From Bacillota bacterium (lineage in GTDB: Bacteria > Bacillota > Clostridia > Christensenellales > SZUA-584), in the NCBI GenBank assembly GCA_023408075.1, contig JAEYKW010000007.1:1-58961 (forward strand): a stretch of 58,961 bases of DNA, written 5' to 3'. Below the pieces are notes generated by a model that worked only from the letters and a program-made list of their open reading frames with translations, ran no database searches and was not told the DNA's origin. This document shows, in pieces, positions 51,207 through 58,961 of this stretch. The position numbers and the translations under genes are program-made. The stretch's first letter is position 1. Each line of letters begins with the position of its first letter.

Positions 51207-52079
51207 ATGGATACCGGACTTAACTTCAGAACCAAAAAAGGTCAGGAAGATTATTTTAAAGCCTATGATGAGACGCTGGCATTATGGACGCTCCCTTATG
51301 CCGAAGTGTACGTGGACACCGCTTACGGGAAAACCCATGTGATCATATGCGGGAAAAGGGATCTAAAACCCCTTGTATTGCTTCACGCCGCAAGCTGCGG
51401 GGCAACGATCTGGTATCCGAATGTCAGGGAGCTCAGCAAGGAGTATTGTGTCTATGCGGTCGATTTGATTACAGAGTCGTCGAAAAGCATACTGATGAAA
51501 AAGATTCGCAGCCCGCGAGAAAGCGCCGGCTGGCTCAATGACGTATTTGACAAGCTCAATATTAATCATATTAGTCTGTGCGGTTTGTCGATAGGCGGCT
51601 GGAATGCCACCAATTACGCGTCCTGTTATCCGGAACGGGTGGAAAAGCTGATATTGCTCAGTCCTGTTCAGACGCTGTCCAAAATGTACCCGACTTTCTT
51701 TTTCAAAATCATGAGAATGGGGTTTCATCCGACGAGAGAAAATGTGGAGAAATATATCGGCTGGAGCGGGGCGCAGGAGCCACCGCTGCCGGACAGTGTC
51801 ATCAGGCAATTCACATTATCGGTTATGAACGTGAATTCGAACTCTGTTTTTCCAAAATGGCTGAAAAGCAGCCGATTAAACGCACTCAAAATGCCGGTGA
51901 TGGTTTTGCTCGGCCAGAGAGAGTTCACATTTTCGGTTCAAAAAGCACTTACGAGAGCGCGTAAAGAAATCAACACCCTGCAAATAGAGGTCATAGATCA
52001 TGCGTCGCATTTGCTGAATATATCCGCGCCGGATACCGTTAATCAAAAAACGCTGGAATTTTTACGTGCAAAGCCATAA
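51207..52079 (+). CDS. Alpha/beta hydrolase
   Basis: A 290-residue alpha/beta hydrolase-fold protein, cytoplasmic, with no signal peptide. The oxyanion segment is LVLLHAASCGATIWYPN; the nucleophile elbow is CGLSIGGWNA with the catalytic Ser; the C-terminal catalytic His is in DHASHLLN. The usual acid is Asp after a VLxGxxD strand; here the sequence reads VLLGQREFTF, so the acid may be Glu. The substrate cannot be told. GGGGAG precedes the ATG. It stands alone between spore genes and the his operon. Confidence 0.85.
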   Translation: MDTGLNFRTKKGQEDYFKAYDETLALWTLPYAEVYVDTAYGKTHVIICGKRDLKPLVLLHAASCGATIWYPNVRELSKEYCVYAVDLITESSKSILMKKIRSPRESAGWLNDVFDKLNINHISLCGLSIGGWNATNYASCYPERVEKLILLSPVQTLSKMYPTFFFKIMRMGFHPTRENVEKYIGWSGAQEPPLPDSVIRQFTLSVMNVNSNSVFPKWLKSSRLNALKMPVMVLLGQREFTFSVQKALTRARKEINTLQIEVIDHASHLLNISAPDTVNQKTLEFLRAKP

Positions 52080-52153
52080 GCATTATAAAACAAAAAGCTT
52101 TTGATTTGCCATGCTCGCTGTGAAAGCCTTGGGATTATTTGCGAGAAAGACTG

Positions 52154-52182
52154 TTGACATATACATAAAACCCATGTAATAT
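52154..52182 (+). promoter_or_regulatory. Promoter of the his operon
   Basis: A perfect TTGACA (52154-52159) and TAATAT (52177-52182) with a 17-bp spacer, 48 bp before hisZ. I saw no T-box or leader peptide in the short leader. Confidence 0.7.
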
Positions 52183-52229
52183 AATTTTAGCGTTTTAGCA
52201 TAGTAAATTAATAAAACATCGAGGCGGAT

Positions 52230-53423
52230 ATGGATAAATATAAAAAGCATGTGCCTGACGGCGTGGAAGACTGCCTGCCCGCAGAGTGCTATATCAAAAA
52301 GAATATTGAAGGCGCTTTAAGGCAAGCCTTTACGCTCTCGGGGTTCGACGAGATCGAGACGCCGACCTACGAGCATATCGATGTGTTTCAGAGCGGCGTC
52401 GGGTCGTACATACAGGAGAGCATGATCAAGTTCGTGGATACCAACGGACGTATACTCGTGCTTCGGCCGGACTTAACCGTGCCAATCGCGCGCGTGGCGG
52501 CCACCAAGTTCGACGGGAAGGCGCAGCGCCTGTTCTATATTCAGAATTCATTTGCCGCGGCCGAACCGGCCATAGGAAAAGCGGGCGAGTTCACACAGGC
52601 CGGCATCGAGCTGATCGGAGACGGCAGCGACTTTGCCGACGCCGAAGTCATCGCACTCGCCGTCAAGGCGCTCAAAACCGCGGGGCTTAAGAGCTTCACG
52701 GTGGATATCGGCCAGGTCTCGTTCTTCAAGGCGCTGATCAGCGAAACGAAGCTCAAAGACAGCGAGATCGATCAACTGCGCCACGCTGTGGACGCCAAAG
52801 ACAAAATGGCGATTGAAGCGCTCTCGAAGCAGTTTGGCCTCAGCGAAAAATTAAGCGGGCAAATCACGGCACTGACTGACCTTTTCGGCGGCAATGAGGT
52901 GTTTGAAAAAGCGCTGCAGGTCTCCCAAAGCAAGGAATGCGTGGACGCCGTGGAGAACCTTCGCAAGGTCTATACGCTGCTCAACGAATTCGGGCTCAGC
53001 GAATACATCACGATCGACCTCGGGATGCTGCACGATATCGCCTACTATTCGGGCATCATATTCAGGGGTCTCGCCACGGGCATCGGCTTTCCGGTGGTTT
53101 CGGGCGGGCGGTACGACGAGCTGCTCGGCAAGTTCGGCAAAGCGGCACCCGCAACCGGCTTTGCGCTCGGTATCAAGCGCGTGATGATCGCGATGGAGCG
53201 GCAGGGGCTGCTCAGCGGCTATTATGCCACAGACGCCATCGTTTCATGTGATCCGGGCGTGTGCGGCGCGGCCTACGCATTTGCGGAAGCGATGAGAAAG
53301 CAGGGAAAACGGACGGTGTTTATATCGGGGCTCAACATCGGCAGCCTGCTCAGCGAAAAAGAACGAACGGGTGCGAAGGAAGCCGTCTTTTTTGACGCGA
53401 GCGGCTGCCTTCAGACGTTATAA
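52230..53423 (+). CDS. hisZ: ATP phosphoribosyltransferase regulatory subunit HisZ
   Basis: HisZ is a HisRS-like protein that activates the short HisG. The 397-residue protein has class II synthetase-like motifs (ETPTYEHIDVF, LRPDLTVPIARV) and SGGRYDELLGKFG, but it lacks a normal anticodon-binding domain. The short hisG directly after it supports HisZ and not HisS. First gene of the operon, GAGGCGG before ATG. Confidence 0.93.
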   Translation: MDKYKKHVPDGVEDCLPAECYIKKNIEGALRQAFTLSGFDEIETPTYEHIDVFQSGVGSYIQESMIKFVDTNGRILVLRPDLTVPIARVAATKFDGKAQRLFYIQNSFAAAEPAIGKAGEFTQAGIELIGDGSDFADAEVIALAVKALKTAGLKSFTVDIGQVSFFKALISETKLKDSEIDQLRHAVDAKDKMAIEALSKQFGLSEKLSGQITALTDLFGGNEVFEKALQVSQSKECVDAVENLRKVYTLLNEFGLSEYITIDLGMLHDIAYYSGIIFRGLATGIGFPVVSGGRYDELLGKFGKAAPATGFALGIKRVMIAMERQGLLSGYYATDAIVSCDPGVCGAAYAFAEAMRKQGKRTVFISGLNIGSLLSEKERTGAKEAVFFDASGCLQTL

Positions 53424-53432
53424 GGAGCGAAT

Positions 53433-54068
53433 ATGCAGATTACGATTGCGCTTGCCAAAGGCCGCCTCGCCGAAAAAGCGATGGTCATACTCGAGAAATG
53501 CGGCATTGACTGCAGCGAGCTTAAAGAGGATTCGCGCAAACTGATTTTTTATGATAAGAAAAACGACGTGCGCTTTATATTGGTGAAGCCGATCGACGTG
53601 CCGACCTATGTGGATCACGGCGTCGCGGACATGGGCATCGTCGGCAAGGATACGCTGCTCGAGGCGAACTTACCGCTCTATGAGATGGTCGATATGAAGT
53701 TCGCCAAATGTCGGCTCGCCGTCGCGGGCTATCCCGCACGGCAGGACAGCTCGCTGACCTCGTCGGTGCTGCGCGTCGCCACCAAATACCCTGAAACCGC
53801 CAAGCGGTATTACGCGTCGAAGGGTGTTTCCGTCGAATGCATCAAGCTGCACGGCAGCGTGGAATTAGGGCCGATACTCGGACTGTCGGATGTGATTCTC
53901 GATATCGTGGAAAGCGGACGGACGCTCGTGGAGAACGGCCTTGTGATCATCGATGAAGTCTGCGGCATATCGGCGCGGCTGGCCGTGAATCGCGCGAGCC
54001 TTAAAATCAAAGCGTCGGTGTTAAAGCCATTGATAGAAAAGATCGAAAAGGCGGTTGAGGAAACATGA
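53433..54068 (+). CDS. hisG: ATP phosphoribosyltransferase, short form
   Basis: First step of histidine biosynthesis. The 211-residue protein is the short, HisZ-dependent form without the C-terminal regulatory domain. ITIALAKGRLAEKAM, GVADMGIVGKDTLLE, and LGLSDVILDIVESGRTL are the family motifs. The stop overlaps the hisD ATG. Confidence 0.96.
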   Translation: MQITIALAKGRLAEKAMVILEKCGIDCSELKEDSRKLIFYDKKNDVRFILVKPIDVPTYVDHGVADMGIVGKDTLLEANLPLYEMVDMKFAKCRLAVAGYPARQDSSLTSSVLRVATKYPETAKRYYASKGVSVECIKLHGSVELGPILGLSDVILDIVESGRTLVENGLVIIDEVCGISARLAVNRASLKIKASVLKPLIEKIEKAVEET

Positions 54069-55375
54069 TGAAAATCTATGATTCCGGCGAAATTGAATCG
54101 GCCATAGCCCGCCTGAGCCGCAAGGCTGAGGCAGACGCGGCCGTGATCGATACCGTTCGCGGCATTGTGGCCGACGTGGGACAGCGCGGGGATCAAGCGC
54201 TTTTTGAATACACGAAAAAGTTTGACGGCTTTGCGCTGAACGCGGATAATATCCGTGTCACGCGGCAGGAAATTGACGACGCCTATGCAGCCGTGCCGGA
54301 CGGTCTGCTGGATACACTTAAAAAAAGCGCCGAAAATATTGCGGCATTTCATGAGCTGCAAAAAAGGGAAGGCTTTGAAAGACGAATCGGCGGCGCGGCG
54401 ACGGGGCGGATGGTACGGGCGATGCAGCGGGCGGGCGTTTATGTGCCCGGCGGCAAAGCGGCGTATCCGTCCAGCGTGCTGATGAACATCATTCCGGCCA
54501 AAATTGCGGGCGTGGAGCAGATCGTTATGGTCACGCCGCCCGGTAAATCGGGCGGGATAGAGCCGCTGACGCTCGTTGCGGCGGATGTGGCCGGTGCCGA
54601 CCTGATACTCAAAATCGGCGGCGCGCAGGCCGTCGCGGCGCTGGCCTGCGGGACGGAGAGTGTGCCGAGGGTGGACATTATCACGGGGCCCGGCAACGCC
54701 TATGTGGCCGCGGCGAAGCGCGAGGTCTACGGTACTGTCGGCATCGATATGATCGCGGGGCCGTCCGAAGTGCTGATTATCGCGGATGGCAGCGCGAATC
54801 CCGCCTATGTGGCCGCGGATTTCCTCTCGCAGGCCGAGCACGACGAAAAAGCGGCGAGCGTGCTGCTGACGCCCAGCCGGACGCTCGCGGAGCAGGCTGC
54901 GGCAGAGATCGAACGGCAGCTTGCAAAGCTCCCGCGGCGCGATATTGCCGCGCAGTCGCTGGCCGATTACGGCACGGTGGTCGTGACGGCATCGCTCAAC
55001 GAAGCGTTTGACATTGCCAACCGCATTGCGCCCGAGCACCTTGAGCTATTGACGGAAAACCCGAGAGACGGCCTTGCCAAGGTTAAAAACGCGGGTGCCG
55101 TGTTTCTCGGAGAATACGCGCCGGAGCCGCTCGGCGATTATTTTGCAGGGCCAAACCATGTGCTGCCCACATCGGGAACGGCACGGTTCTCATCGCCGCT
55201 TTCCGTGGATGCGTTCACGAAAACAATCAACTATATCGAATATGACAGGCAAAGCCTCGCGTTATGCTATAAGGATATTGACCGCTTTGCGCGTGCGGAA
55301 GGGCTGACCGCCCATGCGAGAAGCGCGGCGATACGATTTACGGACGGACCGTTTGAAGGGGAGGGGACGCTATGA
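54065..55375 (+). CDS. hisD: Histidinol dehydrogenase
   Basis: Oxidises histidinol to histidine with NAD and zinc. The 436-residue protein has YVPGGKAAYPSSVLMN, GPGNAYVAAAKREVYG, IAGPSEVLIIAD, SQAEHDEKA and NRIAPEHLEL, with the catalytic Glu-His pair in the last motif. ATG 54065 or 54068. The stop overlaps the hisB start. Confidence 0.97.
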   Translation: MMKIYDSGEIESAIARLSRKAEADAAVIDTVRGIVADVGQRGDQALFEYTKKFDGFALNADNIRVTRQEIDDAYAAVPDGLLDTLKKSAENIAAFHELQKREGFERRIGGAATGRMVRAMQRAGVYVPGGKAAYPSSVLMNIIPAKIAGVEQIVMVTPPGKSGGIEPLTLVAADVAGADLILKIGGAQAVAALACGTESVPRVDIITGPGNAYVAAAKREVYGTVGIDMIAGPSEVLIIADGSANPAYVAADFLSQAEHDEKAASVLLTPSRTLAEQAAAEIERQLAKLPRRDIAAQSLADYGTVVVTASLNEAFDIANRIAPEHLELLTENPRDGLAKVKNAGAVFLGEYAPEPLGDYFAGPNHVLPTSGTARFSSPLSVDAFTKTINYIEYDRQSLALCYKDIDRFARAEGLTAHARSAAIRFTDGPFEGEGTL

Positions 55376-55956
55376 GAAGCACGGAAATTCAGAGAAACAC
55401 GAACGAAACCAGCATCAGCCTGGTGCTCGAAATTGACGGCGACGGGTCGCGCCGCATCAGCTCAGGGCTAGGTTTTTTTGACCACATGCTCGATTTGTTT
55501 GCAAAGCACGGCCTTTTTGACATCGATCTTAAAGTCACCGGCGATCTGCACGTGGATGAGCACCACACCGTGGAGGATGTGGGCATTGTGCTCGGTGAGG
55601 CGTTTGCGCAGGCCGTGGGCGATAAAGCGGGCATCTGCCGGTACGCCACACAGTTTGTCCCGATGGATGAAGCGCTCGCGTTTGTCAGTGTGGATTTTTC
55701 GGGACGCGCCTATCTGCAGTACGGCGTGGGCTGTCCGGACAGTATCGTCGGCGGCATCAGCAGCCAGATATTCGAGGAGTTCTTCCGCGCGTTTGCGACA
55801 GCCGCAAAAATCACGCTGCACATCGGCGTGCCGTACGGCAGCAACACGCACCACATGATCGAAGCGGTGTTCAAAGCGACCGCCCGCGCGATACGGTTCG
55901 CGCTTGAGGACGACCCGAGAAGCAGCGGCATACCGTCCACCAAAGGAGTGCTATAA
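55372..55956 (+). CDS. hisB: Imidazoleglycerol-phosphate dehydratase
   Basis: Sixth step of the pathway. The 194-residue single-domain enzyme has GFFDHMLDLFAKHG, DEHHTVEDVGIVLGEAF, and HIGVPYGSNTHHMIEAVFKA with the manganese-binding His clusters. No histidinol phosphatase domain is fused. Confidence 0.97.
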   Translation: MRSTEIQRNTNETSISLVLEIDGDGSRRISSGLGFFDHMLDLFAKHGLFDIDLKVTGDLHVDEHHTVEDVGIVLGEAFAQAVGDKAGICRYATQFVPMDEALAFVSVDFSGRAYLQYGVGCPDSIVGGISSQIFEEFFRAFATAAKITLHIGVPYGSNTHHMIEAVFKATARAIRFALEDDPRSSGIPSTKGVL

Positions 55957-55959
55957 GCC

Positions 55960-56559
55960 ATGATTGCGATCATCGATTACGGTATGGGCAATTTGCGCAG
56001 CGTGCAGAAGGCTTTTGAGTTTCTGGGCTGCGACGCGCGTATCACGGATAACAAAAATGATATTGTGAATGCCTCGCATATCGTGCTGCCGGGCGTCGGC
56101 GCTTTTGCGGACGCGGCCAAATGTCTGGAAGAATCGGGCATGCAGCAGACCATGCTCGAAGAGATCAAAAAGGGCAAGCCGTTCCTCGGCATTTGCCTCG
56201 GCATGCAGCTGCTGTTTGATATAAGCTATGAGAACGGCGAGTACAAGGGCCTGGGGCTCGTTTCCGGCGAGGTGGTGCCGTTTCGGGTGCAAGGCCTTAA
56301 GGTGCCGCATATGGGCTGGAACAGCCTGATAGCGCGGGATAACGCACTGTTTATCGAAGGCACAGATAAGTTTGTCTATTTTGTTCACTCGTACCACGCG
56401 TCGGGCGTGCCCGATGCGTGCATCATCGCCGAGGCCGATTACGGTTACCGGTTCACGGCGGCCGTGCAGAAGGACAATATATTCGGTCTCCAGTTCCATC
56501 CCGAGAAGAGCGGCGATACGGGGCTTGATATGCTGCGCCGCTTCGGAGGTCTCTCATGA
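55960..56559 (+). CDS. hisH: Imidazole glycerol phosphate synthase, glutaminase subunit
   Basis: HisH supplies ammonia to HisF. The 199-residue class I amidotransferase has IDYGMGNLRSVQKAFE, the nucleophile Cys in LGICLGMQLLF, and GLQFHPEKSG with the catalytic His and Glu. Confidence 0.97.
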   Translation: MIAIIDYGMGNLRSVQKAFEFLGCDARITDNKNDIVNASHIVLPGVGAFADAAKCLEESGMQQTMLEEIKKGKPFLGICLGMQLLFDISYENGEYKGLGLVSGEVVPFRVQGLKVPHMGWNSLIARDNALFIEGTDKFVYFVHSYHASGVPDACIIAEADYGYRFTAAVQKDNIFGLQFHPEKSGDTGLDMLRRFGGLS

Positions 56560-57269
56560 TCATTTATCCGGCAATTGACTTGAAAAACGGCGTCTGTGTG
56601 CGCCTGAAAATGGGCGATATGGACCAAGCCACGGAATACGGCGATCCTGCCGAGGTTGCGCGCACATGGCAGCAGCTCGGCGCGCCGTACCTGCATGTGG
56701 TGGATCTCGATGCGGCGTTCGCGGGTGCATTTTCCAACCGCGCTGCGGTGGCGAATATACTCAAAACCGTCACCATCCCCGTGCAGCTCGGCGGCGGCAT
56801 CCGCAGCATGAAAGATATCGACGAGAGGCTTGAGAGCCTTGATATCCGGCGTGTGATCATCGGCACGGCGGCGATTGAGAACCCTGAGCTGGTGGAACAG
56901 GCTGCGGCGAAGTATCCGGGGCGTATCGTCGTGGGCATCGACGCGAAGGACGGGCGCGTCGCCACGCGCGGATGGGCGTCAGACACGGGCAAAGATCCCG
57001 TGCATCTCGCCAACGAAATGAAAAAACGCGGCATCAATACTGTCATCTATACCGATATCGCGCGGGACGGCATGTTGACCGGCCCGAATGTGGAAGCGCT
57101 GGCAGCCATGGCTCAGCAGACGGGCATGGAGATCATCGCGTCGGGCGGCATGAGCGTGCCCGGCGATATAACCGCCGTCAAAAATGCTGGCGCGAAGGGC
57201 GTCATCATCGGCAAGGCGCTCTATACGGGCAGCATCACGATCGGCGAAGCGATCAGACTGGGGGCTTAA
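56556..57269 (+). CDS. hisA: ProFAR isomerase HisA
   Basis: Isomerises phosphoribosyl-formimino-AICAR phosphate. The 237-residue TIM barrel has the catalytic Asp in PAIDLKNGVCVRL and the second Asp in YTDIARDGMLTGPN, with QLGGGIRS. The ATG overlaps the hisH stop. Confidence 0.97.
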   Translation: MIIYPAIDLKNGVCVRLKMGDMDQATEYGDPAEVARTWQQLGAPYLHVVDLDAAFAGAFSNRAAVANILKTVTIPVQLGGGIRSMKDIDERLESLDIRRVIIGTAAIENPELVEQAAAKYPGRIVVGIDAKDGRVATRGWASDTGKDPVHLANEMKKRGINTVIYTDIARDGMLTGPNVEALAAMAQQTGMEIIASGGMSVPGDITAVKNAGAKGVIIGKALYTGSITIGEAIRLGA

Positions 57270-58031
57270 ATGCTGACAAAACGAATTATACCGTGCCTTG
57301 ATGTGGACGCGGGACGCGTCGTCAAGGGCATCAACTTTGTGGATATACGCGACGCGGGCGATCCCGTCGAGATGGCGAAGATGTTCAACAAACAGGGCGC
57401 GGACGAGCTTGTGTTTCTCGATATCACGGCGTCTTCGGACGGACGCGCGATCATGAGCGATGTGGTGGCACGCACGGCGGAGCAGGTGTTTATTCCGCTT
57501 ACCGTGGGCGGCGGTATCCGTACCGTGGCGGATTTTCGGGAAATGCTGCGGCGCGGCGCGGACAAGATTTCCGTCAATTCGGCGGCACTCAAAAACCCGA
57601 CGCTGATCAGCGAGGCGGCCGAGAAATTCGGCAGCCAGTGCGTGGTCTGCGCCATCGACGCCAAAAGGAAAACGGACGGCAGCGGCTGGGAGGTTTACTT
57701 AAACGGTGGGCGCGTCGGCACGGGGCGCGACGCGGTGGCGTGGGCACTGGAAGCCGAAAAACTCGGCGCGGGTGAAATACTGCTCACGAGCATGGATACC
57801 GACGGCACCAAGGACGGCTACGACATCCCGCTCACCAAAGCGATATCTGAGGCTGTCAAAATCCCGGTCATCGCCTCGGGCGGCGCGGGGCAGCTTGAGC
57901 ATTTTCGGGACGCGATCACGCAGGCCAGCGCCGATGCGGTGCTTGTCGCATCGCTGTTCCACTACGGCGTCTATACGGTGGGGGACGTGAAGAACTACTT
58001 GAAAAGCGAAAATATACCGGTGAGATTATAG
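57270..58031 (+). CDS. hisF: Imidazole glycerol phosphate synthase, cyclase subunit
   Basis: HisF closes the imidazole ring. The 253-residue TIM barrel has RIIPCLDVDAGRVVKGINF, VGGGIRTVADF and TSMDTDGTKDGYD, with both catalytic Asp residues present. Starts at the base after the hisA stop. Confidence 0.97.
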   Translation: MLTKRIIPCLDVDAGRVVKGINFVDIRDAGDPVEMAKMFNKQGADELVFLDITASSDGRAIMSDVVARTAEQVFIPLTVGGGIRTVADFREMLRRGADKISVNSAALKNPTLISEAAEKFGSQCVVCAIDAKRKTDGSGWEVYLNGGRVGTGRDAVAWALEAEKLGAGEILLTSMDTDGTKDGYDIPLTKAISEAVKIPVIASGGAGQLEHFRDAITQASADAVLVASLFHYGVYTVGDVKNYLKSENIPVRL

Positions 58032-58044
58032 CGGAGGAAGCAGC

Positions 58045-58659
58045 ATGAAAATTGACAACGTCAAATTCGATGAAAAAGGCCTTGTGCCCGTGGTGGTGCA
58101 GGATTATAAAACCAATAAGGTGCTGATGCTCGCGTACATGAACGCGGCGTCTTTGAAGATCACGCTCGAGACGGGCAACATGACGTATTACTCCCGCAGC
58201 CGCCAGCAGCTGTGGCGCAAGGGCGAAACGTCGGGGCATTATCAAACGCTTAAGGAAATGAAGATGGACTGCGACGGGGACACGCTGCTCGCCGTTGTGG
58301 CTCAGGAAGGCTCTGCGTGCCATACGGGCGCGTATTCGTGCTTCTTTGAGTCTTTGTATGGCGAAGGTGCTTATTCGGGCGGATACGGCGTTATAGACGA
58401 GCTGTTCGCGGTCATCGAAGACCGGCGCGACCACCCCAAGGAAGGCTCGTATACGAACTACCTTTTTGACAAAGGCATCGATAAAATATGCAAGAAAGTC
58501 GGAGAGGAAGCCGCCGAGATCATCATTGCGGCCAAGAACGCCGCGCCCGATGAGATCCGCTATGAAAGCGCCGATTTCCTCTATCATCTGCTCGTGCTGC
58601 TCTGTGAGCGCGGCCTCACGCCGGGCGAAGTTTTCGCCGAATTGGAGAAGCGAAGATAG
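58045..58659 (+). CDS. hisIE: Phosphoribosyl-AMP cyclohydrolase / phosphoribosyl-ATP pyrophosphatase fusion
   Basis: Carries out steps two and three of the pathway. The 204-residue protein has HisI motifs YYSRSRQQLWRKGETSGHYQ and DCDGDTLLAVV in the first 110 residues, and the HisE domain with KVGEEAAEIIIAAKN and ESADFLYHLLVLL after it. Last gene of the operon; no clear terminator follows. Confidence 0.97.
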   Translation: MKIDNVKFDEKGLVPVVVQDYKTNKVLMLAYMNAASLKITLETGNMTYYSRSRQQLWRKGETSGHYQTLKEMKMDCDGDTLLAVVAQEGSACHTGAYSCFFESLYGEGAYSGGYGVIDELFAVIEDRRDHPKEGSYTNYLFDKGIDKICKKVGEEAAEIIIAAKNAAPDEIRYESADFLYHLLVLLCERGLTPGEVFAELEKRR

Positions 58660-58741
58660 CAATAATGCCCGTAATTCGGTGAAATAGCGATAAAAAGAGA
58701 GCAAGATTAAAAAATATTCGATTAATTGAGCAATTTTCATT

Positions 58742-58770
58742 TTGACACGCGGCCATGTCTATTATACACT
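58742..58770 (+). promoter_or_regulatory. Putative promoter of the tRNA genes
   Basis: A perfect TTGACA (58742-58747) is followed by TACACT (58765-58770) at 17 bp; TATACA overlaps at a 15-bp spacing. A CCAAGG/CCTTGG hairpin (58815-58830) lies between it and the first tRNA. Confidence 0.55.
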
Positions 58771-58839
58771 ATCACAGCGTTCTTCGTTGAGCGCAGGGCT
58801 CTTTTAAGGGGAAACCAAGGCGATCCTTGGCCGACATGG

Positions 58840-58915
58840 GGGAGCATAGCTCAGCTGGGAGAGCATCTGCCTTACAAGCAGAGGGTCGTTGGTTCGAGCC
58901 CAACTGTTCCCACCA
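58840..58915 (+). tRNA. tRNA-Val (anticodon TAC)
   Basis: A 76-nt cloverleaf. Acceptor GGGAGCA pairs with TGTTCCC, D stem GCTC/GAGC, anticodon stem TCTGC/GCAGA with loop CTTACAA (anticodon TAC), T arm GTTGG/CCAAC around TTCGAGC. The CCA end is encoded. Confidence 0.97.
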
Positions 58916-58918
58916 TAT

Positions 58919-58961
58919 GGCCCGGTAGTTCAGATGGTTAGAACGCTAGCCTGTCACGCTA
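58919..58961 (+). tRNA. tRNA-Asp (anticodon GTC), 5' part cut by the window end
   Basis: The visible 43 nt show acceptor GGCCCGG, a D arm with GTTC/GAAC, and an anticodon arm CTAGC with loop CTGTCAC (anticodon GTC). The 3' half is outside the window. It follows tRNA-Val by 3 nt. Confidence 0.9.

Noticed and set aside
52080..52229. T-box or histidine leader peptide before the his operon
   Set aside because: No T-box consensus, no run of His codons, and only about 40 nt of leader after the promoter.
52230..53423. Histidyl-tRNA synthetase (hisS)
   Set aside because: Class II motifs are present, but the short hisG directly follows, the anticodon-binding domain is atypical, and it heads a full his operon. 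HisZ fits better.
58660..58741. Terminator of the his operon
   Set aside because: CCGAATT/AATTCGG around the stop codon could pair, but the loop is over 30 nt and there is no T-run.

Overview
The window is a chromosomal stretch from an endospore-forming member of the Bacillota, most likely class Clostridia. The evidence is two alpha/beta-type small acid-soluble spore proteins, a SpoVM micropeptide, a perfect CIRCE operator before hrcA, GatCAB, RemA, an L28 of the zinc-binding type, and a gene order very close to the Bacillus subtilis nusA-infB and yloA-recG regions. The DNA is moderately GC-rich, and TTG and GTG starts are common. I cannot name a genus from the sequence alone. Nearly all genes lie on the + strand. 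The exceptions are a LUD-domain gene (9225-9839) and rpmB (45594-45782).

Layout. (1) 1-8499: promoter and leader hairpin, then rimP-nusA-ylxR-ylxQ-infB-rbfA-nrnA-truB-ribF, a translation and ribosome-maturation operon. (2) 8531-10833: accessory block with a VOC protein, a repeat-rich 330 bp gap, a LUD protein (-) and a divergent flavodoxin/ferredoxin (EFR1-type) gene. (3) 10972-22103: lepA, hemW, then the CIRCE-controlled hrcA-grpE-dnaK, dnaJ, prmA, rsmE, mtaB and a HIT-family gene. (4) 22286-27467: galU, an AhcY-family hydrolase, an MtaD-type deaminase and a lipoprotein. (5) 27490-30686: gatC-gatA-gatB, closed by a strong terminator. (6) 30877-45467: yicC-remA-gmk-rpoZ-coaBC-priA-def-def-fmt-rsmB-rlmN-stp-prkC-rsgA-rpe-thiN, then a 54-residue membrane protein and a 21-codon spoVM. 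(7) 45594-49981: rpmB (-) divergent from asp23-fakA-like-recG. (8) 50068-52079: two SASP genes, a small membrane protein, a dispersed palindromic repeat and an alpha/beta hydrolase. (9) 52230-58659: hisZ-hisG-hisD-hisB-hisH-hisA-hisF-hisIE. (10) 58840 to the end: tRNA-Val(TAC) and the 5' part of tRNA-Asp(GTC).

How the genes work together. The long + strand blocks couple translation initiation, ribosome and tRNA modification, N-terminal formylation and deformylation, protein folding and Ser/Thr kinase-phosphatase signalling. Stop and start codons often overlap (ATGA, GTGA, TGATG), which points to translational coupling. Sporulation genes sit at the edges of the housekeeping blocks.

Most of the window is ordinary core genome. 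The items most worth a second look are the unusually short SpoVM and the unlabelled membrane protein beside it, the deaminase/AhcY pair (a possible S-inosylhomocysteine route), tandem divergent peptide deformylases, a 36-bp in-frame repeat tract in IF2, a probable ATT start for rimP, and two families of palindromic dispersed repeats. I found no CRISPR array, transposase, prophage or obviously new defence or metabolic system.
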